Source of the DNA: Bradyrhizobium diazoefficiens
GTDB taxonomy: Bacteria > Pseudomonadota > Alphaproteobacteria > Rhizobiales > Xanthobacteraceae
DNA: 64,000 bases
Direction of reading: 5' to 3'
Assembly (NCBI RefSeq): GCF_016616235.1
Contig: NZ_CP067100.1
Span: forward strand, 7,003,001-7,067,000
Shown: in pieces, positions 63,701-64,000 of the stretch
How the letters are laid out: every line of letters begins with the position of its first letter
How positions within the stretch are numbered: position 1 is the first letter of the stretch
Translations under genes and position numbers: made by a program
Notes under the pieces: model-generated
Database searches by the model: none
What the model saw: the letters and a program-made list of their open reading frames with translations, nothing else
What the model was told of the DNA's origin: nothing

Positions 63701-64000
63701 TTACTTCGCTGGCCGCACCGGCGCCGAGATCTTGTCAGTGCGGTCGCGCTCGGTCATGTCGACCACCGTCTCCATCGGCGCGGTCAATTCATAGACGTAG
63801 GACACGTCGGTGAAGAAGCGCTTGGCGGTGCCGCCCAGCGCCTCGGGCGCGACGCGATCGAGCAGGATCAGGCCGAAATCGGAATCCGGGCGCCGCGTCG
63901 CCTCGCTGGTGTTGAACTCCTCCCAGCGGAAGTGGAACACCTCGTTGCCCTGCTCGCCCGTCACCGTCCAGTTGGCGGTGATGTGCGGATGCTTGCCGAC
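63701..64000 (-). CDS. HWE/HisKA_2-type histidine kinase, C-terminal part
   Basis: 100 codons, running off the right edge. VTGEQGNEVFHFRWEE, SDFGLILLDRVAPEALGGTAKRFF resembles the last beta-strands and G2 box of the HWE/HisKA_2 kinase ATP-binding domain (W-x-E, then GFG-x-x-L ... LGG). The N-terminal sensor and the histidine box lie outside the window, so the call rests on a short region. Convergent with the TetR gene. Confidence 0.6.
   Translation of the reverse strand, partial: VGKHPHITANWTVTGEQGNEVFHFRWEEFNTSEATRRPDSDFGLILLDRVAPEALGGTAKRFFTDVSYVYELTAPMETVVDMTERDRTDKISAPVRPAK

Noticed and set aside
1..64000. CRISPR array
   Set aside because: Repeats found are long, palindromic, dispersed and at gene ends; no regularly spaced short direct repeats and no cas genes.

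Overview
The window is ordinary high-GC chromosomal DNA from an alphaproteobacterium, most likely Bradyrhizobium or a close relative in Nitrobacteraceae. The evidence is the gene content: an rpmE / DUF1465 (RcdA-type) / DUF1192 block, a DUF934/DUF2849-containing sulfur operon with fused CysNC, a large RND pump, OpgC, tandem class II and class I aldolases, and several families of palindromic intergenic repeats typical of this group. The genus call is an inference from content, not from a database match. No rRNA, tRNA, CRISPR array or prophage was seen. Layout: 1-5.6 kb holds central carbon genes (end of pgk, class II aldolase, class I aldolase, a ThiE-like TIM barrel, a Sel1-repeat protein, an inositol monophosphatase). 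5.8-10.1 kb is an RND efflux operon (adaptor lipoprotein and inner-membrane pump, no outer-membrane channel). 10.4-16.2 kb has a CFA/CNMT-like methyltransferase, a MotA/ExbB-like plus OmpA/MotB-like pair, a GNAT acetyltransferase and an ABC exporter. 16.4-19 kb has rpmE, a DUF1465/RcdA-type gene, DUF1192, a quinone oxidoreductase and a candidate sRNA. 19-24.2 kb has two c-di-GMP genes (a PAS-GGDEF-EAL protein with a degenerate GGDEF, and a dCache-type diguanylate cyclase) around a small DUF7662-like gene. 24.4-29.3 kb has galU, a lytic transglycosylase, a DUF459 SGNH-like protein that lacks catalytic residues, and a CsbD-like protein. 29.3-36.5 kb is a mixed run: two SDRs, a TfdA/TauD dioxygenase, YqgE, a DsbD-N-like protein, a polysaccharide flippase and a TauE/SafE permease. 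36.5-37.9 kb is one IS30-family element with a frameshifted transposase. 38.1-40.7 kb has 3-hydroxybutyrate dehydrogenase coupled to a patatin-like phospholipase, and a CAP-domain lipoprotein. 40.8-52.4 kb is a complete assimilatory sulfate locus: sbp-cysT-cysW-cysA uptake, cysH, DUF934, cysI, DUF2849 and cysG on the minus strand, divergent from cysD-cysNC on the plus strand. 52.7-64 kb has malate synthase G, small stress proteins (CsbD, a Thivi_2564-like membrane peptide), a chemoreceptor, and an envelope cluster (L,D-transpeptidase, DUF2865, AI-2E-type transporter, YqjD-like and YqjE-like proteins, OpgC), then a TetR regulator and the end of an HWE-type histidine kinase. How the genes work together: the sulfate locus is the one clear pathway unit (uptake, activation to APS/PAPS, reduction to sulfite and sulfide, siroheme supply). 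No wholly new system could be demonstrated. The most distinctive signal is architectural: palindromic repeats of at least seven families occupy nine of eleven convergent gene ends and none of the divergent promoter gaps, and an IS30 copy has landed inside one of them.
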